A stretch of 64,000 nt of DNA from Symsagittifera roscoffensis (lineage: Eukaryota; Xenacoelomorpha; Acoela; Convolutidae), in contig NC_087068.1 of assembly GCF_963678635.1 (NCBI RefSeq), positions 31,870,318 to 31,934,317 of the forward strand, written 5' to 3'. The notes under the pieces were generated by a model. That model had not been told where the DNA came from. It saw nothing but the letters and a program-made list of their open reading frames with translations, and made no database searches. This document shows, piece after piece, positions 55,386 to 64,000 of this stretch. Positions within the stretch are counted from its first letter, which is position 1. Every line of letters starts with the position of its first letter. The translations under genes and the position numbers were made by a program.

Positions 55386-55586
55386 TACAAAACAGTCCCA
55401 TACAAAACAGTCCCAAACAAAAGAGTCCGAAACATCAAAAAAAGGTTCTAAAAAACAGTCCCATACAAAACAGTCCAAAACCAGTTGAATTTCATGACAG
55501 AATTAATCTACGCTTTGAAAACTCAAACAGTGGCAATTAAAGATCAAAGAGCCAAATTTGGAACAATAATTCGGATGAAAATCAAA

Positions 55587-55658
55587 GGACTCATGGTATA
55601 GTGGTTAAAGCGTTAGTCTCAAACTCTAGAGATCAAAGGATCGAATCTCCGGCGGCAC
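55587..55658 (+). ncRNA. tRNA-like (SINE-type) sequence inside the MULE
   Basis: TGGTATAGTGGTTAAAGCG matches a Pol III A-box and GGATCGAATCT nearly matches a B-box about 30 bases later, the spacing of a tRNA gene. Acceptor and anticodon stems do not pair well, so it is a tRNA-derived relic rather than a working tRNA. Confidence 0.45.
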
Positions 55659-56009
55659 AAAAAATTTTCCAATTTTCCGAAAAAAGTTGAAATTCGGGTA
55701 AATATGAAAACGGGTATATCTAGGGTTCAACCTTAAAGGGTTGCGCGGAGGGAAAAGAAAAATCAACACCTTGTATGTATTCATCATTTTGCCGGTTTCA
55801 AATCGACTCTAGCTCAATTTTGAAAAATCAAGGAAATTAATTAACTTGGAAAAATTTTATTGCTTGGCAATATGGAATAAATGTGAAAATTAAATAGAAA
55901 AGAAAAATCTGATTAAAATTTAATATTATAACTACATCCTTTCAAAAACCCAATGATATCGTTGGGTTGGTATGACTTAATCATAGTGATCAAGTTTTTG
56001 TCGAGTTTT

Positions 56010-56520
56010 TGGTATTTAGCTTTTTTGGGTCTCGCTACCTGCGCACATTTTTTCCAACAGTATTTCCGCATTTTTTTGCTCGTCCTGGAACTTCTCGATC
56101 AGTTTTGGGAATGATGGATGCTTACTATTGACCAGTTTCACGAAGTTGCTGTTCCAACCTTCTACAGCGTTGTTGGTGCGGGGAAGGTCGTTTTTTACTC
56201 TTTGATGGCAACTCCTTTGGTCTTTTTTCGCGTCGAACTCTATTTACAGCTTGCTGATTAGCAGAATAACTAGGTATATGAACAGCTGTCTCTCGGTTCA
56301 CATCACGTTGGGCTGCGAAAATAGTCTGTCGCGGTGTTACATCGGATACTGCTGCTCGATCTTTAAGTGTTTTTCTGAACTTACGTTTTTCGATGTCAGC
56401 TGGATCGGGGAAGTGGCAGTGATTTTTAACGATCTCAACGGAGTCGTCCTTTGTACGCACACGGCCATTGCAGCTACTTTGTCCGCAGCGCCAGGAAAGG
56501 GAGTTGTCTGCTAGAATTTT
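56010..56520 (-). pseudogene. remnant MULE transposase: FLYWCH finger joined to C-terminal segment
   Basis: Reading on the minus strand, WRCGQSSCNGRVRTKDD then NHCHFPDPADIEK is a FLYWCH-type zinc finger as found at the N-terminus of animal MULE transposases. It is followed by the usual linker (TPRQTIFAAQRDVNRETAVH, VNRVRREKR). After a frameshift the text jumps to LPRTNNAVEGWNSNFVKLVN and FPKLIEKFQDEQKNAEILLE, the typical C-terminal RTNNxxEGWH block. The DDE transposase and SWIM regions between are missing, so the protein cannot be active. Confidence 0.8.
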
Positions 56521-57120
56521 TGTTTGTAAGTATGATTTCCATCGATAGATAGTGAATTTCGTTTCTATTGAGTGTTGTCAAGTGTTTGCAAATGAAACAG
56601 ATTGAACAACTTGTCTCTTTTTGCTTAAATTAAAAAAAGAGTCCACTTTCTTAAATTGCGTTTACTTTAATGTTTCGAAGATTATTGCTTTTATTGAGTG
56701 GCCGCTGCTGTTATCTAGGTTGTTCTAATTTCTCTACTATACTACCTATTGTTATCCGGATTAGCTGGAATCAAAATGTGTTTAATGTGAGATAAATTTA
56801 CTTATCAGCTTCTAGAACAATTATCACTTCGATCAATGGGACTGTTTTTTGGACTATTTTCGGGACTGTTTTGTATGGGACTGTTTTTTTGAACTTTGCT
56901 ATGTTTTGTATTGGACTGTTTTGTATGGGACTGTTTTGTACAGACACGGAATTTGCGTACAAATAAAAACACATCTGAATCCGAAGTTCTTCCACAGTTC
57001 GGAAAAACACGTTTCACAAAACTCAATTCATCGTACGCTACATTGGCATCAAAATGTAAATAAAAATCCACTGAACAAATAACGCATTAAATTTAACTTA
57101 ATAAACAGCTTGAGCTCTCA

Positions 57121-58929
57121 TTAGGTGTATTTGAAAATTTTCAAGGAATTATCGGACAAAGCAGTCATGTAGTGTTCATTGTTTATTTCACTCGGACACA
57201 AATCAAGACAAACGAAGTCCTTTAATTTAAGATTTTGCACTTTGGAACCATCTAAGCTCTCCCAGAAAATCAAAGTCTCCGTTGATTGGTCAAAAGCTGA
57301 CATAATCAACTGTCTCGGATTTCCGTTAGGTGATGGATAAATGCAACTTCTAGTCAATTGCTTCATGGAAGGTCCACCATATAACTCATGAATCTTTGTT
57401 GCTCTTATATCAGTCACTGAACAACCAATGCTCCCGGAAAAATTGGATAATTTCGAAGCTACATGTCTGACATTTTTACAATTGAGCCCAGGTCTAAAAC
57501 TGGCCAATATGGTAGCGGAATTTGCGTCATAACTTAAACTGGTGCAGTTTCCTTTCAGTTCGTTGCCAAGTACATGCACAATTGGTTGATTTTGACCTTC
57601 GCTCATTTCAACCATTTTGCAACCATCGAAACCTCCGACAAGTAAGCCTGCAGTGTTAAACGTGGCAGAAGCGTCAAATGGGACGTAACTTAAAGATGTA
57701 ATAGGTACTCTGCTTTTCTCGCTGGGTTCAAAATAGTTCACGTGAGTCGATAACTGTCTTGTATCGTATGTGTAAATTGACCCATTTTGGGTTCCCAGAT
57801 ACAAAATGTGGGGGTTTTTTCTGTTGAATTCACAAGCCCAAATCGATACATTACTAGGCATCGTCCATTGTTGAATTACTACGTCACTTTTGAGACACGT
57901 CAAGCAAAGTTTCTTATCGGCCGCGCCGCTCAACACCTTGGAATCGAAAGCAGCTAGAGCTTTGATGTTATCATCGTGGCATTTCAGCAGCTTCGAGCTT
58001 CTCATATCGAGTCCACTGATCTTACGTAATCCGTATCCTTGATTAGTAGACAAAAAGTCCAGAGATTGAGACGCAACGAGAACTTTTTGACCCGGGTCGA
58101 AAACAACTCGTCTAGAGCCTCCTTTTGTACTGAGCTGCAATTGCTGGAATGGTCTATACATTTTTGCTCGGTTAGAATTAGAACTATTTGCATTCAGTTG
58201 TTGTAACTTCAACTGCTCATTTGCCATTCTGCTTTTGAAACTGTCAAACTCAGTCGCTAAATTTGACAATTTCGTCCTCAATTCCATATTTTCAGCCTCT
58301 AATCTTGTTCTGTATGACCTTTCTGTTTCTAAATTCTCTAATGCCTTGTCTCTCTCTGCAACATCTAGAGCCACCAATCTAGAACAGTATATAGTCCTAA
58401 TGTCTCTCTTCTTAGCTGCAGAATTGCATTGTGGGCATTTGGCATTTGCTCCGCGGTCCAACCATTTATGGATACAAGTCTCGCCGAAAACATGCCCACA
58501 TTTCAGAGAGGCAATTCGATGTTTGCCGTAATTTTCAAACGGTTCCAAGCATATAACACATGAAGAGTCTGCTTCTGTAGTTAAGTTCACATCTGCTGGC
58601 TGTGCTTTCTTGGGTGTACTTCTAGCAGGACTCTTACTTTGGATGTTTTCACGACCTCGTTTCAGAGGTCTTGGCGTTCTACGATTAGTAATATTAGTTC
58701 TACTGCTACTTCTATTGTTACTTGTTAAACCTCTCCGACCACTGCTGGTTGCACTTGGCATTCTGACAGTTGTCTCCGGCTCATCCTCAATGATGACCGT
58801 GTAGTCCTGCGTTGTTTCATGGCTAATAATTTCTCCTTCAATTTGTTCATTTTCCACTTCATCAACATCTATAGCAGATGAATCCGTGGTACTATCTCCT
58901 AGTGTAATCACTTCTTCTTCGTCGTCCAT
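57121..58929 (-). CDS. RFWD3: RFWD3-type E3 ubiquitin ligase (RING + WD40), intronless
   Basis: 602 residues from the ATG at 58929. An acidic N-terminus (DDEEEVI...) is followed by an Arg/Ser-rich basic region (NNRSSSRTNITNRRTPRPLK). The RING finger at about 124-168 has CVIC, LKCGHVFGETCIHKWL and KCPQC. After it come IRTIYCSRLVALDVAERDKA, the RFWD3-specific extension, and a coiled coil (about 190-247). WD40 repeats fill the rest (about 272-602, e.g. LSFRPGLN-like and SLDGSKVQN blocks). In vertebrates RFWD3 (FANCW) ubiquitinates RPA and RAD51 at stalled forks and promotes homologous recombination. Order, spacing and the post-RING motif make orthology likely. Human RFWD3 is longer (extra N-terminus) and multi-exonic, so the single exon here suggests intron loss or retroposition, yet the frame is intact. 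Confidence 0.9.
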   Translation of the reverse strand: MDDEEEVITLGDSTTDSSAIDVDEVENEQIEGEIISHETTQDYTVIIEDEPETTVRMPSATSSGRRGLTSNNRSSSRTNITNRRTPRPLKRGRENIQSKSPARSTPKKAQPADVNLTTEADSSCVICLEPFENYGKHRIASLKCGHVFGETCIHKWLDRGANAKCPQCNSAAKKRDIRTIYCSRLVALDVAERDKALENLETERSYRTRLEAENMELRTKLSNLATEFDSFKSRMANEQLKLQQLNANSSNSNRAKMYRPFQQLQLSTKGGSRRVVFDPGQKVLVASQSLDFLSTNQGYGLRKISGLDMRSSKLLKCHDDNIKALAAFDSKVLSGAADKKLCLTCLKSDVVIQQWTMPSNVSIWACEFNRKNPHILYLGTQNGSIYTYDTRQLSTHVNYFEPSEKSRVPITSLSYVPFDASATFNTAGLLVGGFDGCKMVEMSEGQNQPIVHVLGNELKGNCTSLSYDANSATILASFRPGLNCKNVRHVASKLSNFSGSIGCSVTDIRATKIHELYGGPSMKQLTRSCIYPSPNGNPRQLIMSAFDQSTETLIFWESLDGSKVQNLKLKDFVCLDLCPSEINNEHYMTALSDNSLKIFKYT

Positions 58930-60089
58930 CGTTCGTTCAGCAGAAATACTCACAGAAGGTGTATAAGGAATTCATATTTTCACCTTTTTCTGATTTTTGT
59001 TCCGAGTGATTCCAGCCATTAAAATGAGCGAAAACAAACAAAATAGCTGTTTACGAAAACAATCAATCTGGAAAAAACTATAGATATGAGTTTCACTATA
59101 TTTGTTTATTAACCATAACAGAACAGCATTAATCAACTAAAAACAGAGGGGGCGGTTTTTTGAAGAAAAAAAATTGAAAATGACGTTTTGAGTGAGCTTT
59201 TTAAATAATAAATCAACAAAAAATGGATTTTTCTAGCGATGGCTACCCTCAAAATTATTATATTGGCGTCGCAATTGCACCACTTTTTCTTGAACTATCG
59301 AGTGAGCCTGAGGTGAATTAAAAAATGCTCAGTACCCGGAGATGCAAAAACTCCAAGATACTTCCACAAAGCATGGATACAAACGTCTCCGAGCAAACAG
59401 ACCGGCAGGTCTCCGAGCAATTAACTTCAGTGAGGGGTAGAATAGTATCTGGAATAGATAAATTCGACGTCAATCCCTTAATTTCTGACTGGTTGTTCGG
59501 TTTTTGAAGCAACAGAAAAAAATTGTGGAGAATCCACTGGAGCTTATAAGAATGGGAGAGCGCGCTCCAAAACAGATCAGAAAATTGATAATATTTAATG
59601 AACGTGTCCAAGCTCTCAAAAATTTGTTGACAGTTGGCAACCGCGAAATAAAAAATTATTGGTATACAATGGCCGATTTGTGTGGAAGTATGTGCAGCTA
59701 ATTTTAAAACTTTAAAACTAATCGATACCTTAATTTGGGACTGATTGTTTTTATTTTATATAATCATGACTGTATGATATTAGGGACTGATAATTGATTT
59801 TGGTACAATTGCACCTGTTTTTAATTTTTGGTACAAATGGGACTGCTTTTGAACTTTGGTACAAACGCGACTGTTTTCGCATTTTGGTACTCCTGAATTC
59901 CCAACCCTTTCACACTTGTACCTCTATCGCACTTGTCACATCCCAGAGCAAGAGTGACTTCAGCAGGAGTGGTCAAAAACTGATTGCAACCAGAAACATC
60001 AATTACTTCAAAACAATCAATTAAATTGATACTAGCGTGTACCGCACCTCCGGTGCTTTGAATTTTCAACAACTCAAAAAAGTATTATT
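58930..60089. other. RFWD3 5' flank and weak open frames
   Basis: Promoter region of RFWD3 is expected just above 58930. Plus-strand frames at 59325-59507 and 59504-59701 overlap by a few bases and have natural-looking composition (ALKNLLTVGNREIKNYWYTM), but match nothing I know. At 59740-59890, repeated GGTACAAA-GGGACTGxTTTT motifs resemble the subterminal repeats of the MULE at 55.4-56.9 kb and may be a decayed relative. Confidence 0.4.
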
Positions 60090-62150
60090 TGAGTGTACTC
60101 TGACAGCACCCAATTACAGGGTTCAAAATTAAAAATGTTGCAAAGTTTTTTTAGACAAATTTTTGTGAGGTTTTATAAAAGTTCTTCGAAAAATTTAAAA
60201 TGAACTAAGAATCGTCACATCTGAGAAACTGAAAGCAATTGAGCAGTCGCATTTGGACGCTAGATTTCCAACTCCAGAGAGTAACTTCAAATTTTGTAAA
60301 ATTTTTCATTAGATTTTTTAATCATTCAAATTTTGAAAAACCATAAAAAGTTGTGACTTTTTTTTTATATTTAAGTTTGTAATGAATTAAGAAACGTCAC
60401 ATCTGGGAAACTGAAAGCAATTGAGCAGTCGCGTTTTGACGCAAGATTTGCAACTTCTGAGAATACCCTTACAGTACCCAACTACAAAGTTTGGAAATTC
60501 AGATTTTGAGAAATTTCACCCAAAGTTTTCTAAAAGAGGTATTTTTTTAAAACCAGAAAAATTCACATTTCGAAACTCATTATTTTGTAATTTGAGTTTT
60601 CTGAAAACTTCCAGAAAAATCACAAAAATTGTCTTATCTCTTAAACAAAAATGAGATATTTTTTTAAAACCAGAAAAATTCACATTTCGAAACTCATTAT
60701 TTTGTAATTTGAGTTTTCTGAAAACTTCCAGAAAAATCACAAAAATTGTCTTATCTCTTAAACAAAAATGATATGATTTGGGCATTCTTAATTGAAGGCC
60801 GAATTTGCAACCCCTGAGATTACTGTGGCAGCCCCAAAAATACAGGTTAGGAATTTCAAACTTTGAAAAAAAAAATTAATTCAATTTTCATGAAAATTCT
60901 TTTGAAAAAATTACAAAAAACGTCTTATCTGGAAAACCGCAATATTTTGAGCAGTCTTATTCAGAGGCAATATTTGCAGCCCCCTGAGAGTACCCTCAAA
61001 GATTCCAATTACAGGATTGATATTTTCAAATTTTTGAAACTTTTTAACATTTAAGTTTTTTTTTTTGAAAACGCCTAATCTCGGAAACTAAAAGCAAAAG
61101 AGCAGTCGCATTGGAATGCAAAATTTGTAACTTCTGAGTTTTCTCACAGTACCCGACTTCAGAGTTGGGAACTTCAAAATTTGAGAAATTTCAGACTTAA
61201 ATTTTCTAAAAAAAAATATTTTGAAAAAGCATATAAAACGTCATATCTCAAAAAGACAAAGATTGGAGCCATCATATTTGGAAGCAAGATTCGCAACCTC
61301 TGAGAATACTCTGACAGCCCCCAACTACAGCGTTAGGAATTTCAAGATTTAAAAAATCAATTTAAGTTTTCTGTAAAATTTTTTGAAAAACGATTAAAAA
61401 ACCTCATGTCTCAGAAATACAAAGATTTGAGCTGTCACACTTGGAAGCAAGATTCAAAAGCCCTGAGAGTACTCGGAGCGCCCCCAACTACAGGGCTAGG
61501 AATTTCCAATTTTTTTAGAAGAAATGTACATATAATAAAAAAACCACATTTGTAGGCAAAGTTTGCAACCCCTGATAGCACGTTGATACTCCGCAACTAC
61601 TGGGTTGGGAGCTTTAAAAATTGAAGAAAAAAAAATCAGAAAAAACGTCATATCTCGAAAACTACAAGAATTTGAGCAGTCATATTGGAAGGCAAAATTC
61701 GCAACTCCTGAGAGTACCCTGACAGAGCCTCACTACAGAGATGGTAATTTCAAGTTTTGTTAAATTCTTATATCTAAGTTTTCTGAAAAATTTTGAAAAA
61801 AAAATCCAGAAAAACGTCATATCTCAAAAACTACACGGGTTTGGGCAGCCAAAATCAAAGGCAAGATTCGCAACGCTTGAGAGAACCCTCACAATATCAA
61901 ACAACAGGATTGGGATCTTCAACGTGTTGAAAATTTTTAATATCTAAGTTTTTGAAAATTTTTGAAAAAAATCATAAAAAACGTCATATCTCGAAAACTA
62001 CAAGGATTTGAGAAGTGAGAATTGGAGGCAAGATTCGCAACCCTTGAGAGTACACTGACAGCACCCAACTACAGGGCGAGAAATCCAAAAAATGAGAAAT
62101 TTTTTACAATTTAATTTTCTAGAAAAAACTTCTAGAAAAAACTTTGACAA
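60090..62150 (+). repeat. decayed tandem repeat, period about 150-180 bp
   Basis: A phrase like GTCATATCTCGAAAACTACAA...TTTGAGCAGTC...GGAAGCAA.ATTCGCAACCCCTGAGAGTACCCTGACAG...CAACTACAGGG recurs about eleven times (for example at 60215, 60395, 60922, 61073, 61228, 61404, 61647, 61817 and 61983). Units differ by many substitutions and indels. No coding frame is conserved between units. Confidence 0.85.
60541..60774 (+). repeat. exact 117-bp direct duplication
   Basis: The segment starting ATTTTTTTAAAACCAGAAAA is repeated at a 117-base shift with essentially no differences, within the much more diverged array, so it is a recent event. Confidence 0.9.
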
Positions 62151-62619
62151 TATCCTACTATTGGGCTGCTTGGAAAAACAAAAAAAACCTCACCATTGCA
62201 ATATACGATGAAAAATTAAACATGAAAAAATTAATTTGTTAAACATGCAAAAATAATACGTTGAAAAAGCTTAAACATGGCGAGATAGTGAAGCCCGCAT
62301 TTAAATAATTAATAATAGATAGATAATAGATGAAAGTTAAAAACTTAGGCGACGGGTATACAGACAGACAGACTTAATTTGGCCTCGAAAAAAATACTAA
62401 AAAATTAATGACCTTGCGAAAAACTTATTGAAAAATTTTCAAGCATTGCAATATATGATATATCTTAAACATAAAAAAACTCTTTCGTTAAACATGCAAA
62501 GTTATTATGCTTAAACATGGAAGATAGCTGGCACTCGCATTTAAATATAGTACAGATAGATAGATATAGATAGATAGATATAGATAAGAAACAATCAATT
62601 AATTGCCAAGTTACAAAAT
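62151..62619. other. noncoding stretch with simple repeats
   Basis: No gene. TAGATAGATA-type simple repeats at about 62310-62335 and 62560-62590. Two similar phrases (CATTGCAATATA.GAT..., TTAAACATGCAAA) at 62195-62290 and 62455-62540 indicate a degenerate duplication of about 260 bp. Confidence 0.55.
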
Positions 62620-62624
62620 CAGTT

Positions 62625-62775
62625 CAGCAGAGCTTAGAAACCATCTTTTTGTCCCAAACTTGTTGTTCGTCTTCAGAAAAAGCAGTTCTTCACGATGAAT
62701 CGACAGAAGCGCTTGACGGCGATCATCGAAAGCAAATGTTGCGCTGCTAAAAAATCGCTCAAGAGGGTTCTGATG
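62625..62775 (-). pseudogene. C-terminal remnant of a hAT transposase
   Basis: On the minus strand, HQNPLERFFSSATFAFDDRR then ALLSIHREELLFLKTNK matches the hAT C-terminal dimerisation domain (xxERLFS ... DDRR ... EELLFLxxN). Only this end is present. Confidence 0.6.
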
Positions 62776-62787
62776 TCTGATGGTGGT

Positions 62788-62823
<36 letters not shown>

Positions 62824-62838
62824 GGGGGGGGGGGGTGA
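62788..62838 (+). repeat. (GT)n microsatellite followed by G tract
   Basis: About 16 GT units to 62820, then 15 or so G residues. Followed at 62836-62852 by GAGATTGTGAAGTAGATCC, resembling one end of the GGATCTACTTAACAATC MITE family. Confidence 0.9.
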
Positions 62839-62852
62839 GATTGTGAAGTAGA

Positions 62853-63363
62853 TCCAACTGCTGAACTAAACCTAGAAAATTTTCAAGAAATAAGTCGACT
62901 CCATTCCAATATAAAAACATTCAACTAATTGCAATTAATTGGTAATATCAATCAATTAATTGTAATTGGAAAAGTTCAGCAATCAATTAATTTAATTTGT
63001 AGCAGGGCTGGGCAAATCCGGACAGCCAATCGTGCCCTCCTTTCTGCAGCAAAAGTCAATACGGAAATTTTAGTTTCCCAACCGAGCCGGGCCGGGCCGG
63101 GCCGCAAATTCAGGCCCGGTTCCAACTCTATGCTACCGACCAGTCAATCATGGACTCGTAGTAGCACCAATTGGTCTGCTAAAAAAACTGACCCTTCCGA
63201 AAAGACCCTGTAGGCGTTGTCCTAAATAAATCAATTCATTTCCAAATATTTCTATTTTTCTAAATTGAACTACGTAATAGCGATATTATTTAGCCTCAAA
63301 CTCATTTTTCAATACACAATTAGATGATTTTGTTTTTACAATTGCTGTCATTCTTTTAGTACT
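62853..63363. other. noncoding stretch
   Basis: No gene recognised. Contains a short GGCCGGGCC-type GC-rich repeat at 63081-63119, conspicuous in AT-rich surroundings, and repeated CAATTAATT motifs at 62925-63000. Confidence 0.45.
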
Positions 63364-63559
63364 TTACATCGCAGAAGTCGGCATTCCGAGCAAGTATCTT
63401 TCTATGCTCGTGTCCAGCGAGAGGGCCGAGTGAGACAGACCCCAGAACCTGTTGGGCTTCAGGGTTACTGGCGCACCTTTTGCTTTTGTGAACAGCCAGC
63501 CCAAATGTGAATGGCAGCCATCGCACGAGGCTGGAGTCCACGCATAACCAGGGAACCAA
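63364..63559 (-). CDS. last exon of a CULT-domain (cereblon-like) gene, partial
   Basis: Acceptor TTTTTGTTTAG precedes T-TGG, and the exon reads [44 protein letters not shown] and ends GMPTSAM before TAA. FPGYAW, the CxxC pair, SHLGW and FWGLxxSAL are the hallmark of the CULT domain, the thalidomide-binding beta-tent fold of cereblon and of small secreted CULT proteins; the aromatic WxxxxxW residues of the pocket are present. Upstream exons, with the first CxxC zinc ligands, must lie at higher coordinates, probably beyond the window. The C-terminal tail is unlike human cereblon, so a non-cereblon CULT protein is possible. Confidence 0.82.
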
Positions 63560-63632
63560 CTAAACAAAAACGCACATAGATATATAAGTTGGATAGAATC
63601 GAATATTAACAACTCTCATCATCTACATTTCA

Positions 63633-63703
63633 GCATCGGTGGTTCAGTGGTAGAATTGTCGCCTGCCACGCGATAGACCCGGGTTCGATTCCCGGCCGAT
63701 GCA
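63633..63703 (+). tRNA. tRNA-Gly (anticodon GCC)
   Basis: 71 bases, GCATCGGTGGTTCAGTGGTA... to GGCCGATGCA, matching the eukaryotic tRNA-Gly(GCC) consensus. The 7-bp acceptor stem GCATCGG/CCGATGC pairs perfectly; A-box TGGTTCAGTGG and B-box GGTTCGATTCC are exact; anticodon loop CTGCCAC with GCC at 63665-63667; the stem GTCGC/GCGAT has one G-T pair. No intron. The downstream T-run is weak. It sits 73 bases upstream of the CULT exon on the opposite strand, so presumably within an intron of that gene. Confidence 0.97.
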
Positions 63704-64000
63704 TAATCTCTTTGCTCTCTTATTTCATTGTATTTGACAAACTATCAATTTGATCAATGCATAAAATCGACAATTTATTTAAGTTTCATTTTGTAATTTT
63801 GCGATACTTTTGGTGTGAAACTGGTTTAAGAGGTTACCAACCACAGGATTAATCCTCATGACCAGGACCGAATGCCCAAAAACTTTCAACCAATCAGTTG
63901 TGTCCCAAAAATGGTAGAAGTATGATAATTGAGTCCCAATCCCAAGAAAAAGCAAGTATGAAAGATGGGTTCAACAAAACTTCAAAAACATAAGTAAACA
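63704..64000. other. flank of tRNA gene
   Basis: No feature recognised; probably intron of the minus-strand CULT gene. Confidence 0.35.

Larger units (their letters stand above)
55386..56940 (-). mobile_element. Mutator-like (MULE) DNA transposon, internally deleted
   Basis: Exact 28-base terminal inverted repeats at 55386-55413 and 56913-56940 (outermost TACAAAACAGTCCCATAC), with further ACAGTCC/GGACTGT repeats next to both ends. Between them lie the two ends of a MULE transposase on the minus strand without its catalytic core. No target-site duplication was clear by eye, although AATTTGCG occurs in both flanks. A nonautonomous deletion derivative. Confidence 0.8.

Noticed and set aside
58930-58953. 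RFWD3 start eight codons upstream at 58953
   Set aside because: That codon is GTG; the first ATG in frame is at 58929.

Overview
The window is AT-rich eukaryotic genomic DNA from an invertebrate animal. Evidence: a Vsx-type paired-like homeobox gene with a CVC domain, spliced genes with GT-AG introns and AATAAA signals, non-LTR and Ty3/Gypsy retrotransposons, hAT and Mutator-type DNA transposons, many short inverted-repeat elements (MITEs), and a canonical eukaryotic tRNA-Gly(GCC). There is nothing prokaryotic in its organisation. I cannot place it below 'invertebrate metazoan' from sequence alone.

Layout. 0.5-2.2 kb: decayed non-LTR retrotransposon. 4.35-5.74 kb (-): intronless family-4 glycosyltransferase, unusual for an animal and a candidate for lateral acquisition. 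7.3-7.7 kb: diverged repeat copy. 8.4-10.3 kb: unique noncoding DNA rich in homeodomain-type sites. 11.6-18.0 kb (-): a complete six-exon Vsx gene, assembled here exon by exon with every splice phase consistent; its introns hold several MITEs, one about 6 bases beyond a splice donor. 20.5-28.3 kb (+): a two-exon intracellular-type serpin whose 6.5-kb intron is packed with nested MITEs and a dead Ty3/Gypsy element; exon 1 carries an 8-base tandem duplication that shifts the frame just before the intron. 28.7-29.6 kb (-): fragments of an unrecognised, apparently frameshifted surface protein. 30.3-32.2 kb: a decayed duplicated locus. 34.7-36.4 kb: hAT remnant and an unknown ORF. 37.1-43.1 kb: three related long tandem units with foldback ends. 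43.1-48.8 kb: four nearly identical 1.43-kb tandem units. 49.1-52.9 kb (+): an apparently intact PHD-ORF1/endonuclease-RT non-LTR retrotransposon whose two ORFs share one frame and are separated only by TGA CTA G, the classic leaky-stop context. 53.3-54.4 kb (+): divergent secreted CAP-superfamily protein. 55.4-56.9 kb: internally deleted Mutator-like element with exact 28-bp inverted repeats. 57.1-58.9 kb (-): intronless RFWD3-type RING/WD40 ubiquitin ligase. 60.1-62.15 kb: decayed ~170-bp tandem repeat. 63.4-63.7 kb: last exon of a cereblon-like CULT-domain gene (-), with a tRNA-Gly gene on the opposite strand just upstream of it.

The host genes look functionally unrelated (developmental transcription factor, protease-inhibitor fold, DNA-damage E3 ligase, CULT protein, glycosyltransferase, CAP protein); I see no co-operating cluster. 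What dominates the window is repeat activity: nested MITE insertions with readable target-site duplications, two independent kilobase-scale tandem amplifications, and one retrotransposon that looks recently active. The most interesting candidates for unpublished biology are the single-frame, leaky-stop retrotransposon, the 1.43-kb array, the intronless glycosyltransferase, and the CVC domain split by a long acidic insertion. All functional statements rest on reading motifs by eye; no database search was run.
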